A stretch of DNA of 64,000 bases from Erysipelothrix aquatica. Its GTDB lineage: Bacteria > Bacillota_I > Bacilli_A > Erysipelotrichales > Erysipelotrichaceae. The DNA lies in the NCBI RefSeq assembly GCF_009828775.2, contig NZ_WTSY02000006.1, positions 19,226-83,225 of the forward strand, read 5' to 3'. The notes under the pieces are model-generated. The model had not been told where the DNA came from. It saw only the letters and a program-made list of their open reading frames with translations, and searched no databases. Both the position numbers and the translations under genes were made by a program. This document shows positions 1-7,528 of the stretch, one piece after another (position 1 is the first letter of the stretch; the number at the start of each line of letters is the position of its first letter).

Positions 1-2
1 TT

Positions 3-434
3 GAAACAATTCAAAGTATGCTCGACAAAATTTTCTCGGATACAATTTCATATGTCTATCCAGAGACATTAGAACAAGTTGTGTTAAGTGGACGTATGTC
101 CAAGACAGCACAAAAAATTGCGTCATTACTTCGGGTAAAACCGATGCTCTATTTAGAAAATAAAGGGGTATCTATTGAAAAACGAAGTATTGGACGTACT
201 GATCGTAAAGCATTCCAAGCGCTTGTAGACGATATGACGACGCATCATGTAAAACCAGAAACGCATGACCTTTACTTACTTGAAAGTGAGGGGATGGCGG
301 TTCTTGAAGCATGTCGTGATTACCTTTTTGAAAAACTAGGGACCTTCAAATACTATATTATTCCACTTCCTGCAGCTGTAGCAACCCATGCAGGGCTGGG
401 AACTATCGCCATACAGTGGGCACCAAAATTCTAA
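3..434 (+). CDS. DegV family protein, C-terminal part (5' end outside window)
   Basis: The reading frame is open from base 3 to a stop at 432-434, so the gene starts before the window; the ATG at 18 is probably internal. The 143 visible residues match the C-terminal lobe of DegV/EDD proteins, which bind a fatty acid, and in many Firmicutes serve as FakB subunits of fatty acid kinase. The closing THAGLGTIAI segment corresponds to the family's usual HxGPG(T/A) motif near the C-terminus; here the proline is replaced by leucine. A GCAA-loop terminator follows directly. The ligand cannot be told from this part, and the N-terminal lobe is not visible. Confidence 0.82.
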   Translation, partial: ETIQSMLDKIFSDTISYVYPETLEQVVLSGRMSKTAQKIASLLRVKPMLYLENKGVSIEKRSIGRTDRKAFQALVDDMTTHHVKPETHDLYLLESEGMAVLEACRDYLFEKLGTFKYYIIPLPAAVATHAGLGTIAIQWAPKF

Positions 435-455
435 TCACCGCAAGGTGATTTTTTT
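433..455 (+). terminator. Rho-independent terminator of the DegV gene
   Basis: AATCACC (433-439) pairs with GGTGATT (444-450) around a GCAA tetraloop and runs into a T tract. It overlaps the last bases of the stop codon region. Confidence 0.85.
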
Positions 456-462
456 GTATACA
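455..462. promoter_or_regulatory. TGTATACA palindrome upstream of pckA (candidate GntR/CitO operator)
   Basis: The perfect 8-bp palindrome TGTATACA lies about 80 bp before the pckA start. The same 8-mer occurs at 5450-5457 in the oad-cit promoter and twice at 17682-17698 before citO. GATAC/GTATAC cores are common in operators of FCD-type GntR regulators. The site abuts the preceding terminator's T tract, so chance is possible here. Confidence 0.35.
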
Positions 463-542
463 TAAAAAAAACATACAAAACCGATTAAAAACAACGAGTG
501 GAAGTAATGCATGGTAAAATATTTGTATAGGAGGGATCTCTC

Positions 543-2099
543 ATGTTCCACAAACACGTACATCAAGCGTTTAAGTCTACCGTTGAAACCGCGTTCTACC
601 ATAATCACGTTATTCCGGTTAAAACCCGCGAAGCAGCATACCGCATGTCAGAAACTGCACCTGCTACCATTGTCACAGATCTTGTTGTGAATCATACAGA
701 AGCACTTGGCCTTCCCCAAAATGCAAAAGTTCTCGTTGATAACAACGGTTCCGTCGTTGGAAGAACTGCACGTGCGCGCCATATTATCGACAGCCCCAAA
801 GACATGGCATTTGTTAAACTTGTTCAAGATATCATTGTAAACAACCATAATCGGCCATTTTACAGTTCCTGTGTCTATGTTGGATTGGATGATGACTTTC
901 AAATGAATGTGCACATCATGATACCTCAAGGTCACGAAAACAACCTCTATAATACAATGATGAATTTTGAAACTGGTTGTATCGAAAATCCAAAGGGAGA
1001 ACAGTTCATTTATGTCGATCCTGAATGGCGTCATCCAGACTATCCTCATGGGCTCGTACTCTTAGACCCTCACGAAGATGTTGCTGTCATTTTAGGACTA
1101 AACTATTTTGGTGAAATTAAGAAAGCAATTCTTTCTTTAGCATGGAATGCAGCGAAACGCTACAACTATATCCCTTGTCATGGTGGCCTAAAATACATGA
1201 AAGACGGTGAACATGAACAAGTCATGGCTGCGTTCGGGCTTTCGGGATCTGGTAAATCTACAATAACATTTGCTCAACCCAAAGCAACTACAGAGGTTAA
1301 AGTCTTACATGATGATGCATTTATCATTCATGAAGAGACGAAACGGGCGATTGCACTCGAGCCATCGTACTTTGATAAGACTGCCGATTATCCGATGGGT
1401 CATGATGCGATTGAAGCATTCATTACGGTTCAAAACAACGGCGTAGTTCGTGATGAGTCTGGAAAGCTTGTATTAAAAACTGAAGATGTCCGAAATGGTA
1501 ATGGTCGTACCATCAAATCAAAATATTGGACTGATAATCGCATCGATGCGATCGATACGCCACTCAAAACAGTCTTTTGGATTATGCGTGATGATGCCTT
1601 TCCACCTTGCGTGCGTTTAGACGATCCTGTTTTAGCGGCTGTTATGGGCGCAACCATTAGTACAACGCGTAGTAATGCTGAAAATACGGATGAGGTTGGA
1701 AAATTGGTCATTGAACCGTATGCAAATCCATTCCGACTCTATCCACTTCTGGAAGATTATACACAGTTTAAGTCACTGTTTGAATCAGAGGATGTTACGG
1801 GTTATATCTTGAATACGGGATATTTCAATGGTGAAAAGATTAAACCTGAAGATACGATGAAAGTAATTCATGATATTTTAACAGATACTGCGGTATTTGA
1901 ACCTTTCGGATCACTTCCCAAAATGTCATATGCTGTATCCGATGCGTTCACTCCAAACTTTGATGATGTTGACTATTTAGAAAAACTTCGTCGTACATTT
2001 ACCCTTCGCGAGAAATATTTATTGGATGCGGATGAATGGCATTGGCTTCCTAAAGAAACCTATTCCATCATCAAAAACATCCTCCAAGAGATACACTAA
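543..2099 (+). CDS. pckA: Phosphoenolpyruvate carboxykinase (ATP)
   Basis: This 518-residue protein is a divergent member of the ATP-dependent PEP carboxykinases, which interconvert oxaloacetate + ATP and PEP + CO2 + ADP in the cytosol. A P-loop FGLSGSGKST lies at about residues 231-240, followed by HDDAF, the expected metal/nucleotide-binding acidic stretch. Length is close to the usual 520-540. The start has a strong site (GGAGGG, 7-8 nt before ATG). It stands alone between two terminators and next to the citrate transporter, so it may link oxaloacetate from citrate to PEP. The kinase-1a motif has Ser where many bacterial enzymes have Thr (GLSGTGKT). Confidence 0.92.
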   Translation: MFHKHVHQAFKSTVETAFYHNHVIPVKTREAAYRMSETAPATIVTDLVVNHTEALGLPQNAKVLVDNNGSVVGRTARARHIIDSPKDMAFVKLVQDIIVNNHNRPFYSSCVYVGLDDDFQMNVHIMIPQGHENNLYNTMMNFETGCIENPKGEQFIYVDPEWRHPDYPHGLVLLDPHEDVAVILGLNYFGEIKKAILSLAWNAAKRYNYIPCHGGLKYMKDGEHEQVMAAFGLSGSGKSTITFAQPKATTEVKVLHDDAFIIHEETKRAIALEPSYFDKTADYPMGHDAIEAFITVQNNGVVRDESGKLVLKTEDVRNGNGRTIKSKYWTDNRIDAIDTPLKTVFWIMRDDAFPPCVRLDDPVLAAVMGATISTTRSNAENTDEVGKLVIEPYANPFRLYPLLEDYTQFKSLFESEDVTGYILNTGYFNGEKIKPEDTMKVIHDILTDTAVFEPFGSLPKMSYAVSDAFTPNFDDVDYLEKLRRTFTLREKYLLDADEWHWLPKETYSIIKNILQEIH

Positions 2100-2150
2100 T
2101 AATCTATTTTTTCACAAGTGAATTGTCAAAGCTTGCTTAAGCGGAACCGT

Positions 2151-2178
2151 AAAAAGCCACTCAAACGTGGCTTTTTAT
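2151..2178 (+). terminator. Rho-independent terminator after pckA
   Basis: AAAAAGCCAC pairs with GTGGCTTTTT around the loop TCAAAC. Confidence 0.85.
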
Positions 2179-2267
2179 GTGAAAATATGGCTTAATAAGT
2201 GAGTAATCCCATAGTGTACCCCAAGTGTATAGGGTGTTTATTGAGTGTTTTTTGGACTGGTTAAGTA

Positions 2268-2308
2268 TTGTTGTAATCGCTTTCCGGCATTATGATGAAT
2301 GTACATTC
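2268..2308 (+). promoter_or_regulatory. Putative citM promoter with overlapping palindrome and cre-like spacer
   Basis: A -35 TTGTTG (2268-2273), 17-bp spacer and -10 TATGAT (2291-2296) precede citM. The perfect 12-bp palindrome GAATGTACATTC (2297-2308) starts right after the -10, where a repressor would block initiation. The spacer holds TGTAATCGCTTTCC (2272-2285), a two-mismatch fit to the CcpA cre consensus. The promoter call is fair; both operator readings are inference. Confidence 0.5.
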
Positions 2309-2342
2309 TGATAAAGAATTATCCACAGGGAGGAGAAATATT

Positions 2343-3743
2343 ATGCCTATAGCACTAACAGTGTTGGCGTGGGGAATGATCGCTGTATTCCTATTCTTGA
2401 TAATGAAGAAAAAATTATCACCATTTACAGCTTTGATCATTGTTCCACTTGTATTTGCATTAGCAGGGTCTTTCATGGGACTCTACACGGATCAAATAGT
2501 TGAAATTAAAAAACTAGCTGATCCATCAATGGTCACATTCATGGACCAAATTTGGATTCTAGGGGACTTTGTTCTTGATGGAATTAAGAAAACATCGACA
2601 ACAGGTATCATGTTACTCTTTGCGATCTTCTACTTCGCATTGATGCTTGATGCAGGGATGTTTGATCCAATTACTCGAGTCATGATTAAATTCGCGAATG
2701 GAGATCCATTAAAAGTCTTATTCGCTACTGCAGTTGTTGCAGCAACCGTATCACTGAATGGTGATGGAACGACAACAACGCTGATTACATGTACCGCATT
2801 TATACCGCTTTATAAAAAACTGGGCATGAAGATGATGAACTTGGGTGTTCTTGTTATCCTCATGAACACAATTATGAACTTACTACCATGGGGTGGTCCT
2901 ACAGCCCGCGTTATCTCAGTATTACCTGAGCTAAACGGAATGGACTCAGAGGTTCTTCGTGCAGTTGCACCTGGAATGATCTTAGCAGTTATCTATATGT
3001 TAGGTGTCTCAATCTACATGGGATTCCAAGAACGTAAACGTATTGGAATCAAAGTATTATCAGAAAAAGAATTACTTGAACTTACATCAACAGATGATGA
3101 AGAAATTCTAAAAATTCGTCGTCCACACTTATTCTGGCCAAACTTAATCCTTACATTAACAATTGTTACATTGCTAATGATGGAAGGAACATTCCCATCA
3201 GTATTCTTGTTCCTTGTAGGTACAGTTATTGCATTAATGATGAACTATCCAAACCTTAAAGATCAAAAAACGCGTTTACACGAAAACTCAGGAGACGCAG
3301 TTGCTGTTGTTATCTTAGTACTTGGTGCTGGGGTATTTACAGGATTATTTACAGTTTCAGGAATGTCAGATGCATTAGCAATTAGCTTAACAAAAATTAT
3401 TCCTGCAAGCTTTGGTCGTTTCTGGGGTCTTGTTGTTGCCTTCTTGTCAGCACCAGGTACATTCTTCCTATCAAACGACGCATTCTACTATGGTGTGTTA
3501 CCAGTGCTTACAGAAGCTGGTGCAACATACGGATGGACACAAATGGAGTTGGGAGTTGCTTCACTCTTAGGACAAGCATTCCACTTACTCAGTCCACTCG
3601 TTGCCTTCATCTACTTACTCTTACAAATGACAGAGTTAGATATGGGTGAATGGCAAAAAGAATCAGCAAAATGGGCATTGGGAATCTTCGTGATTTTCAT
3701 CCTCGTAGCTGGATTCACAGGTGCTGTACCATTCCTTAAATAA
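2343..3743 (+). CDS. citM: CitMHS-family citrate-metal transporter
   Basis: This 466-residue, very hydrophobic protein has about 11-12 predicted membrane segments and matches the CitMHS family, which imports citrate complexed to divalent metal (Mg or Ca) by proton symport. I chose the ATG at 2343 because GGGAGGAG lies 7 nt upstream; an in-frame ATG at 2292 would lie on the promoter's -10. Family-like stretches include LNGDGTTTTLITCTAF and LPWGGPTARV in the first half and a mirror-like second half with LSNDAFYYGVLPVL. It is a single-gene unit with its own promoter and terminator, beside the biotin genes and the citrate lyase operon, so citrate import is its likely job. Confidence 0.88.
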   Translation: MPIALTVLAWGMIAVFLFLIMKKKLSPFTALIIVPLVFALAGSFMGLYTDQIVEIKKLADPSMVTFMDQIWILGDFVLDGIKKTSTTGIMLLFAIFYFALMLDAGMFDPITRVMIKFANGDPLKVLFATAVVAATVSLNGDGTTTTLITCTAFIPLYKKLGMKMMNLGVLVILMNTIMNLLPWGGPTARVISVLPELNGMDSEVLRAVAPGMILAVIYMLGVSIYMGFQERKRIGIKVLSEKELLELTSTDDEEILKIRRPHLFWPNLILTLTIVTLLMMEGTFPSVFLFLVGTVIALMMNYPNLKDQKTRLHENSGDAVAVVILVLGAGVFTGLFTVSGMSDALAISLTKIIPASFGRFWGLVVAFLSAPGTFFLSNDAFYYGVLPVLTEAGATYGWTQMELGVASLLGQAFHLLSPLVAFIYLLLQMTELDMGEWQKESAKWALGIFVIFILVAGFTGAVPFLK

Positions 3744-3750
3744 CAAACTA

Positions 3751-3779
3751 AAGCTGGTATTTCGCAATACCAGCTTTTT
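3751..3779. terminator. Terminator between citM and bioY
   Basis: AAGCTGGTAT (3751-3760) pairs perfectly with ATACCAGCTT (3767-3776), loop TTCGCA, then a short T run. It separates convergent genes and may serve both. Confidence 0.82.
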
Positions 3780-3787
3780 GTAACTAT

Positions 3788-4342
3788 TTACAACGATTCT
3801 GATGAAGGAGACTGCGATTGCGTAAAAGGTAAAATCTTAGATTGTACGACATAGCTTAGTCCCATTGATAAGCAATCTGTTGGTAAGAAGATTAACCAAT
3901 ATGTGACAAGTAACTTTGAAAGTGGCAGTACCGTACCAGTATTAATCTTCAGATTGAAGTACAAGATTGGAAGGGCTACAGCATATAACGAGAGGCTACC
4001 AGCACCGAAGGCAAGCCAACGTTTTCCTTTCGGGAGTTTATGAAATAACGTGTTGATGATGAAGACCATAGGTATAAAGCCAAGAATAAATCCAAATGAT
4101 GGCGATAAGATAACTTGAAAACCACCACGACCACCAGCAAAAACTGGAAGTCCGATTAAACCGATAAGGGTATATGTCAGAATTGCGAAAAGTGCTTGTT
4201 TACGCGTAAGGCAAATAGCCGTTAAGCTAACAGCAAATACCTGAAGCGAGAAGGGAACAACGGGGAGTGGAATGACGATATAAGAACTAATCGCAATAAA
4301 TCCTGCAAAAAGTGCAGCGAGTGTTAAATCTTTAGTTTTCAT
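3788..4342 (-). CDS. bioY: Biotin transporter BioY (ECF S component)
   Basis: This 184-residue membrane protein has about six hydrophobic segments and the BioY hallmark VFAGGRGGFQVILSPSFGFILGF. BioY captures biotin in the membrane, alone or with an energy-coupling EcfA/EcfT module not encoded here. I start it at ATG 4342 (MKTKDLTL) because GGAGG lies 11 nt upstream; a TTG at 4360 is in frame but would contain that site. It overlaps birA by 11 bp, so the two are one leftward transcript. Supply of biotin fits the adjacent biotin-dependent oxaloacetate decarboxylase. Confidence 0.92.
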   Translation of the reverse strand: MKTKDLTLAALFAGFIAISSYIVIPLPVVPFSLQVFAVSLTAICLTRKQALFAILTYTLIGLIGLPVFAGGRGGFQVILSPSFGFILGFIPMVFIINTLFHKLPKGKRWLAFGAGSLSLYAVALPILYFNLKINTGTVLPLSKLLVTYWLIFLPTDCLSMGLSYVVQSKILPFTQSQSPSSESL

Positions 4343-5315
4343 TTTTGAAACTTCCTCCAATGCTGACTTCGCCAGCGTTTAAAATATGACGGTTGAGTTC
4401 AACGTCTTCAACAATGAGATAGCCATGCTCGTCGATATCGACAGCAGTATAAGACTGATCTGGATCGTTGTTGACATGAACGACTTCACCTAAAACAATG
4501 CTAGATGCTTTATACTCATTCAACAATGCCGACCGATTCTGTGGGATTCCTCGGTAAATGTCATAGAAATTATTAATGATAGCACCGACTAATTGATTTC
4601 GATCAATGGGTTGGGATACTACGGCATCTAAAGCAGTGTAGATACTTTGAATGGATTCTGGTAATTGGGAATCTGTATAAACGTTAATTCCAAGTCCTAA
4701 AATTAAATAGCGATAACTGCTGGATTCGAGGACAATTTCACCTTCGGTTAAAATCCCGCACAATTTGCGTTTATGACTATAAATATCATTGAGCCATTTA
4801 ATATCAACATCAACATCGTAAAGGTGTTTAATGCTTTGGACTACTGCTACTGCGGCAGCAATCGTGAGTAGCTGCGTATCTTGCAGCGCAAGGTTAGGAC
4901 GCAGAATAAAACTCATGTAAACCCCATTTTTGGAAGGGGAGTAAAATGAGCGTCCCATGCGTCCACGACCTTCGGTTTGAAGGTCAGAAACAACAACATA
5001 GTCCTTAATGTCACTATCTTGTGCTAGCAGTTTGGCATAAGTGTTGGTTGAATCAACGGATTCCAAATACTCAACATCTTTAATCAAACCGTCGTGAACA
5101 TGTGTTAGAATTTGTGACTTTGATAGATTACCGTTTAAATCAACGAGGCGGTAACCTTGATTGCGAACTGACTCAATTCGGTAGCCTTGAGCCTTAAGTT
5201 TTTGGATTTCTTTCCATACATTAGCGCGTGTCATCCCAAATTGGGTGGCAATCGTTTCACCGCTGATAAAAGATCCCATATTGTTTTCCAGTATTTCTAA
5301 AACTGATGGCGTCAT
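4332..5315 (-). CDS. birA: Bifunctional biotin-protein ligase / biotin operon repressor BirA
   Basis: The protein has 327 residues. An N-terminal winged helix (about residues 1-65, with MTRANVWKEIQKLKAQGY) is followed by the biotin ligase catalytic domain with EGRGRMGR (biotinyl-AMP binding loop), KWLNDIY, and GLGINV, and an SH3-like C-terminal domain. It attaches biotin to carrier lysines (here most likely OadD) and represses biotin-related promoters when loaded with biotinyl-AMP. ATG 5315 is chosen for AGGAGG 7 nt upstream. A near-canonical BirA operator lies 43-76 bp upstream, shared with the divergent oad-cit operon. Confidence 0.94.
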   Translation of the reverse strand: MTPSVLEILENNMGSFISGETIATQFGMTRANVWKEIQKLKAQGYRIESVRNQGYRLVDLNGNLSKSQILTHVHDGLIKDVEYLESVDSTNTYAKLLAQDSDIKDYVVVSDLQTEGRGRMGRSFYSPSKNGVYMSFILRPNLALQDTQLLTIAAAVAVVQSIKHLYDVDVDIKWLNDIYSHKRKLCGILTEGEIVLESSSYRYLILGLGINVYTDSQLPESIQSIYTALDAVVSQPIDRNQLVGAIINNFYDIYRGIPQNRSALLNEYKASSIVLGEVVHVNNDPDQSYTAVDIDEHGYLIVEDVELNRHILNAGEVSIGGSFKNEN

Positions 5316-5336
5316 AAAAGCCTCCTTATGCATGCT

Positions 5337-5365
5337 AGAATATCATGCAAATCAGGCATTGTAAA
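5337..5365 (-). promoter_or_regulatory. birA-bioY promoter
   Basis: Reading leftward: -35 TTTACA (5365-5360), 17-bp spacer, -10 TATTCT (5342-5337). The -35 hexamer lies inside the left half-site of the BirA operator, so repressor binding would block it. Confidence 0.6.
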
Positions 5366-5391
5366 CTCAAATTATATAAATAGTTTACAAT
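5358..5391. promoter_or_regulatory. BirA operator (bio box)
   Basis: ATTGTAAAC (5358-5366) and GTTTACAAT (5383-5391) are perfect inverted 9-mers separated by 16 bp. This matches the known BirA operator form TTGTAAAC-N15/16-GTTTACAA. It lies between birA-bioY and the oad-cit operon, which encodes the biotin carrier OadD. Confidence 0.85.
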
Positions 5392-5449
5392 AGGTGTTTT
5401 TTGGATGTTCAGACACGTAAAAAACACCATAAAATCATATATCCAGAAG

Positions 5450-5464
5450 TGTATACATTATAAT
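5450..5464 (+). promoter_or_regulatory. Putative oad-cit promoter with TGTATACA operator
   Basis: TATAAT (5459-5464) is a perfect -10 hexamer; no good -35 is present 16-18 bp upstream, as expected for an activated promoter. TGTATACA (5450-5457) lies just before the -10 and recurs before citO (17682-17698). Transcription would begin near 5471, supporting the downstream start at 5492. Confidence 0.5.
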
Positions 5465-5491
5465 AAGAGAGTAGAAAGAGCAGGTACTGGC

Positions 5492-5809
5492 ATGTTTTGG
5501 AGAAAACGTAATAAAGTAGAATCCGTTGAAGATAAAACTGTAGCACCAACGCCAGTTGCCGCCCCTCAAATTCCATTGGTTGACTTCACTGAAGCAATCA
5601 CAGATCAAGAGGAGCACGATACGGTAGCTGTCATTGCTTCTGCAATTTTATCTACAAGCTTTGATGATGCGACAGTTAAGATTAAATCAATCCGTCGTAT
5701 TGATCAAGACAAAGAAGCTGCAGCGTTGATTGCAGCAAGTGTCCTGGCACACGATAAGCCAGAATCAACCTTTAGGTTGGTAAGTATTACTGAGGAAGGG
5801 AGCAATTAG
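5492..5809 (+). CDS. oadH: Oxaloacetate decarboxylase small soluble subunit (OadH-like / C-terminal half of OadG)
   Basis: This 105-residue protein opens with MFWRKRNKVE, a Pro/Ala-rich stretch, and ends with a compact domain (EHDTVAVIASAIL ... VKIKSIRRI) typical of the part of sodium-pump decarboxylase gamma chains that follows the membrane helix. No membrane helix is present. An in-frame ATG at 5405 would add 29 basic residues, but it lies before the probable -10 at 5459; I prefer 5492, although its ribosome site is weak. Position matches oadH in the enterococcal order oadH-oadD-oadB-citCDEFX-oadA. The matching membrane helix may be the separate 47-residue protein at 7367. Confidence 0.65.
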   Translation: MFWRKRNKVESVEDKTVAPTPVAAPQIPLVDFTEAITDQEEHDTVAVIASAILSTSFDDATVKIKSIRRIDQDKEAAALIAASVLAHDKPESTFRLVSITEEGSN

Positions 5810-5812
5810 AAT

Positions 5813-6220
5813 ATGCTTAGAAAATTTAGAGTAAAATTAAACGACAAAGAATACGTTGTTGAAATGGAAGAAATTGGAAATCCAGAAGGTTTATCCTTTG
5901 CACCTGCTGCACCAGTAGCAGCACCTGCACCGGTCGCAGCCGCAGAGCCAGTAGCTGAAGCAGCACCTGCAGCAGCACCTGCAGCAGCACCAGTTAGTGT
6001 TGAAGGCGGAACAGAAGTTATTTCACCAATGCCAGGAAATATCTTATCAATCGCTGTTAAAGTTGGTGACGTAGTTACTGAAAACCAAGTATTACTTGTT
6101 CTTGAAGCAATGAAAATGGAAAACAATATTGTCGCACCACAAGCAGGAACTGTTGCTGCAATTTATGCAGAAAAAGGATCAGCTATTGACGTTGGACAAG
6201 TCATGGTCATCATTAAATAG
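5813..6220 (+). CDS. oadD: Biotin carboxyl carrier subunit of oxaloacetate decarboxylase
   Basis: This 135-residue protein has a short N-terminal region, an Ala/Pro-rich flexible linker (about residues 27-60) and a C-terminal biotinyl domain with EAMKMEN. Lys101, 35 residues from the C-terminus, is the expected biotinylation site. The carrier swings carboxyl groups from OadA to the membrane subunit OadB. It starts three bases after the oadH stop, with GAAGGGAG upstream. Separate carrier, carboxyltransferase and membrane subunits are the lactic-acid-bacterium arrangement, unlike the fused alpha subunit of Klebsiella. BirA at 4332 would be the modifying enzyme. Confidence 0.93.
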   Translation: MLRKFRVKLNDKEYVVEMEEIGNPEGLSFAPAAPVAAPAPVAAAEPVAEAAPAAAPAAAPVSVEGGTEVISPMPGNILSIAVKVGDVVTENQVLLVLEAMKMENNIVAPQAGTVAAIYAEKGSAIDVGQVMVIIK

Positions 6221-6238
6221 TAAAGGAAGGAAAGACAT

Positions 6239-7351
6239 ATGGATATTTTAATTCAGGGGATAATGCAAATCACAATACCACAGATTATTATGATGGTAAT
6301 TGGATTAGCACTCATCTATTTAGGAATTGTTAAAGAATACGAGCCAACGCTTTTAGTACCAATGGGTCTCGGCGCGATTCTTGTTAACTTCCCGAACTCG
6401 GGACTTATTACACAACCAGGAGGGCCAGAAGGTGTTCTAAACATTCTTTTTGCCGCAGGGATTGAAACAGAACTCTTCCCACTCCTTATCTTTATTGGAA
6501 TTGGAGCAATGATCGACTTTGGACCATTACTTCAAAACCCATCAATGTTACTTTATGGAGCAGCAGCACAATTCGGAATCTTCTTTACGATTGTGGTTGC
6601 AGTAATCGCAAACTTTACGTTACCACAAGCCGCTACAATCGGAATTATCGGAGCTGCTGATGGACCTACATCAATCTTTGTTGCTAACAAACTTGCACCA
6701 GAGCTCTTAGGACCAATCACTGTTGCCGCATACTCATACATGGCTTTAGTACCAATCATCCAACCTGCCGCAATCAAATTAGTCACAACTAAAAAAGAAC
6801 GCGCAATTAAGATGAACTATAAAGCATCTGGTGTATCAAAACGTACGAAGATTCTCTTCCCAATCATCATCTCAGTAGTTGCTGGATTTATTTCACCAGT
6901 TTCATTGCCACTTGTTGGATTCTTGATGTTTGGAAACTTACTTCGTGAATGTGGTGTTCTTGATCGTTTAAGCCTTACAGCACAAAATGAATTGGTTAAC
7001 CTTGTTTCGATCCTTCTTGGATTCACCATTGCAATGAAAATGACAGCGGGAGAATTCCTCAATGTTCAAACATTATTAATCATTGCGTTTGGTCTTGTTG
7101 CCTTTATTATGGACACAATCGGTGGTGTACTCTTTGCAAAATTCATTAACTTATTCCGTAAAGAAAAAATTAATCCTATGATTGGTGGTGCTGGTATTTC
7201 AGCCTTCCCAATGTCCGCACGTGTTGTTCAAAAACTTGCGACAGAAGAAGATCCACAAAACTTCGTACTCAACTACGCTATTGGAGCGAACGTGTCGGGT
7301 CAAATTGCATCAGTTGTTGCTGGTGGAATGATCCTCATGTTCTTCGCTTAA
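6239..7351 (+). CDS. oadB: Oxaloacetate decarboxylase beta chain (membrane sodium pump)
   Basis: This 370-residue integral membrane protein matches the OadB/MmdB/GcdB family, which decarboxylates carboxybiotin and exports sodium ions. It has about nine membrane segments and the conserved GAADGPTSIFVANKLAPELLG region; the aspartate in this motif is the known sodium/proton-linked acid. A second conserved part, GGAGISAFPMSARVVQ and GANVSGQIASVVAGG, lies near the C-terminus. AAGGAAGG precedes the ATG by 9 nt. It sits between the carrier oadD and a tiny membrane protein. Confidence 0.95.
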   Translation: MDILIQGIMQITIPQIIMMVIGLALIYLGIVKEYEPTLLVPMGLGAILVNFPNSGLITQPGGPEGVLNILFAAGIETELFPLLIFIGIGAMIDFGPLLQNPSMLLYGAAAQFGIFFTIVVAVIANFTLPQAATIGIIGAADGPTSIFVANKLAPELLGPITVAAYSYMALVPIIQPAAIKLVTTKKERAIKMNYKASGVSKRTKILFPIIISVVAGFISPVSLPLVGFLMFGNLLRECGVLDRLSLTAQNELVNLVSILLGFTIAMKMTAGEFLNVQTLLIIAFGLVAFIMDTIGGVLFAKFINLFRKEKINPMIGGAGISAFPMSARVVQKLATEEDPQNFVLNYAIGANVSGQIASVVAGGMILMFFA

Positions 7352-7366
7352 TAAAGGAGTATCAAT

Positions 7367-7510
7367 ATGACATTAAACTTAAACATGGCAGATATTATGC
7401 CAGCATTGGAAATTATGGTAATTGGAATGGGTGGAATCTTTGCCGCATTATTAATTATTTATGCAGCAAGTGCCATCTTACTTAAAGTCTTCCCAGAAGA
7501 CAAAAAATAA
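7367..7510 (+). CDS. 47-residue membrane peptide, OadG-type transmembrane part
   Basis: This short gene translates to 47 residues with a single hydrophobic helix (about residues 13-40, with MVIGMGGIFAALLIIY) followed by LLKVFPEDKK. The helix style (LMV.GMG.VF....L) is that of the N-terminal segment of oxaloacetate decarboxylase gamma chains. AAAGGAG lies 7 nt before the ATG, and the gene fills the 16-178 bp gap between oadB and citC. Together with OadH it could form a split gamma chain that holds the complex at the membrane. The function is inferred; the reading frame and ribosome site are directly visible. Confidence 0.72.
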   Translation: MTLNLNMADIMPALEIMVIGMGGIFAALLIIYAASAILLKVFPEDKK

Positions 7511-7528
7511 TCGAAAGGGGTGCGCCAG

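Noticed and set aside
648..1711. Antisense frames inside pckA (648-1049 and 1430-1711)
   Set aside because: They are shadows of the sense gene with no ribosome site or family resemblance. The same holds for other overlapping frames in citF, eno, oadB and adhE.
5405..5491. Upstream extension of oadH from the ATG at 5405
   Set aside because: It would begin before the probable -10 at 5459-5464 and adds 29 residues unlike the family; the start at 5492 is preferred though its ribosome site is weak.
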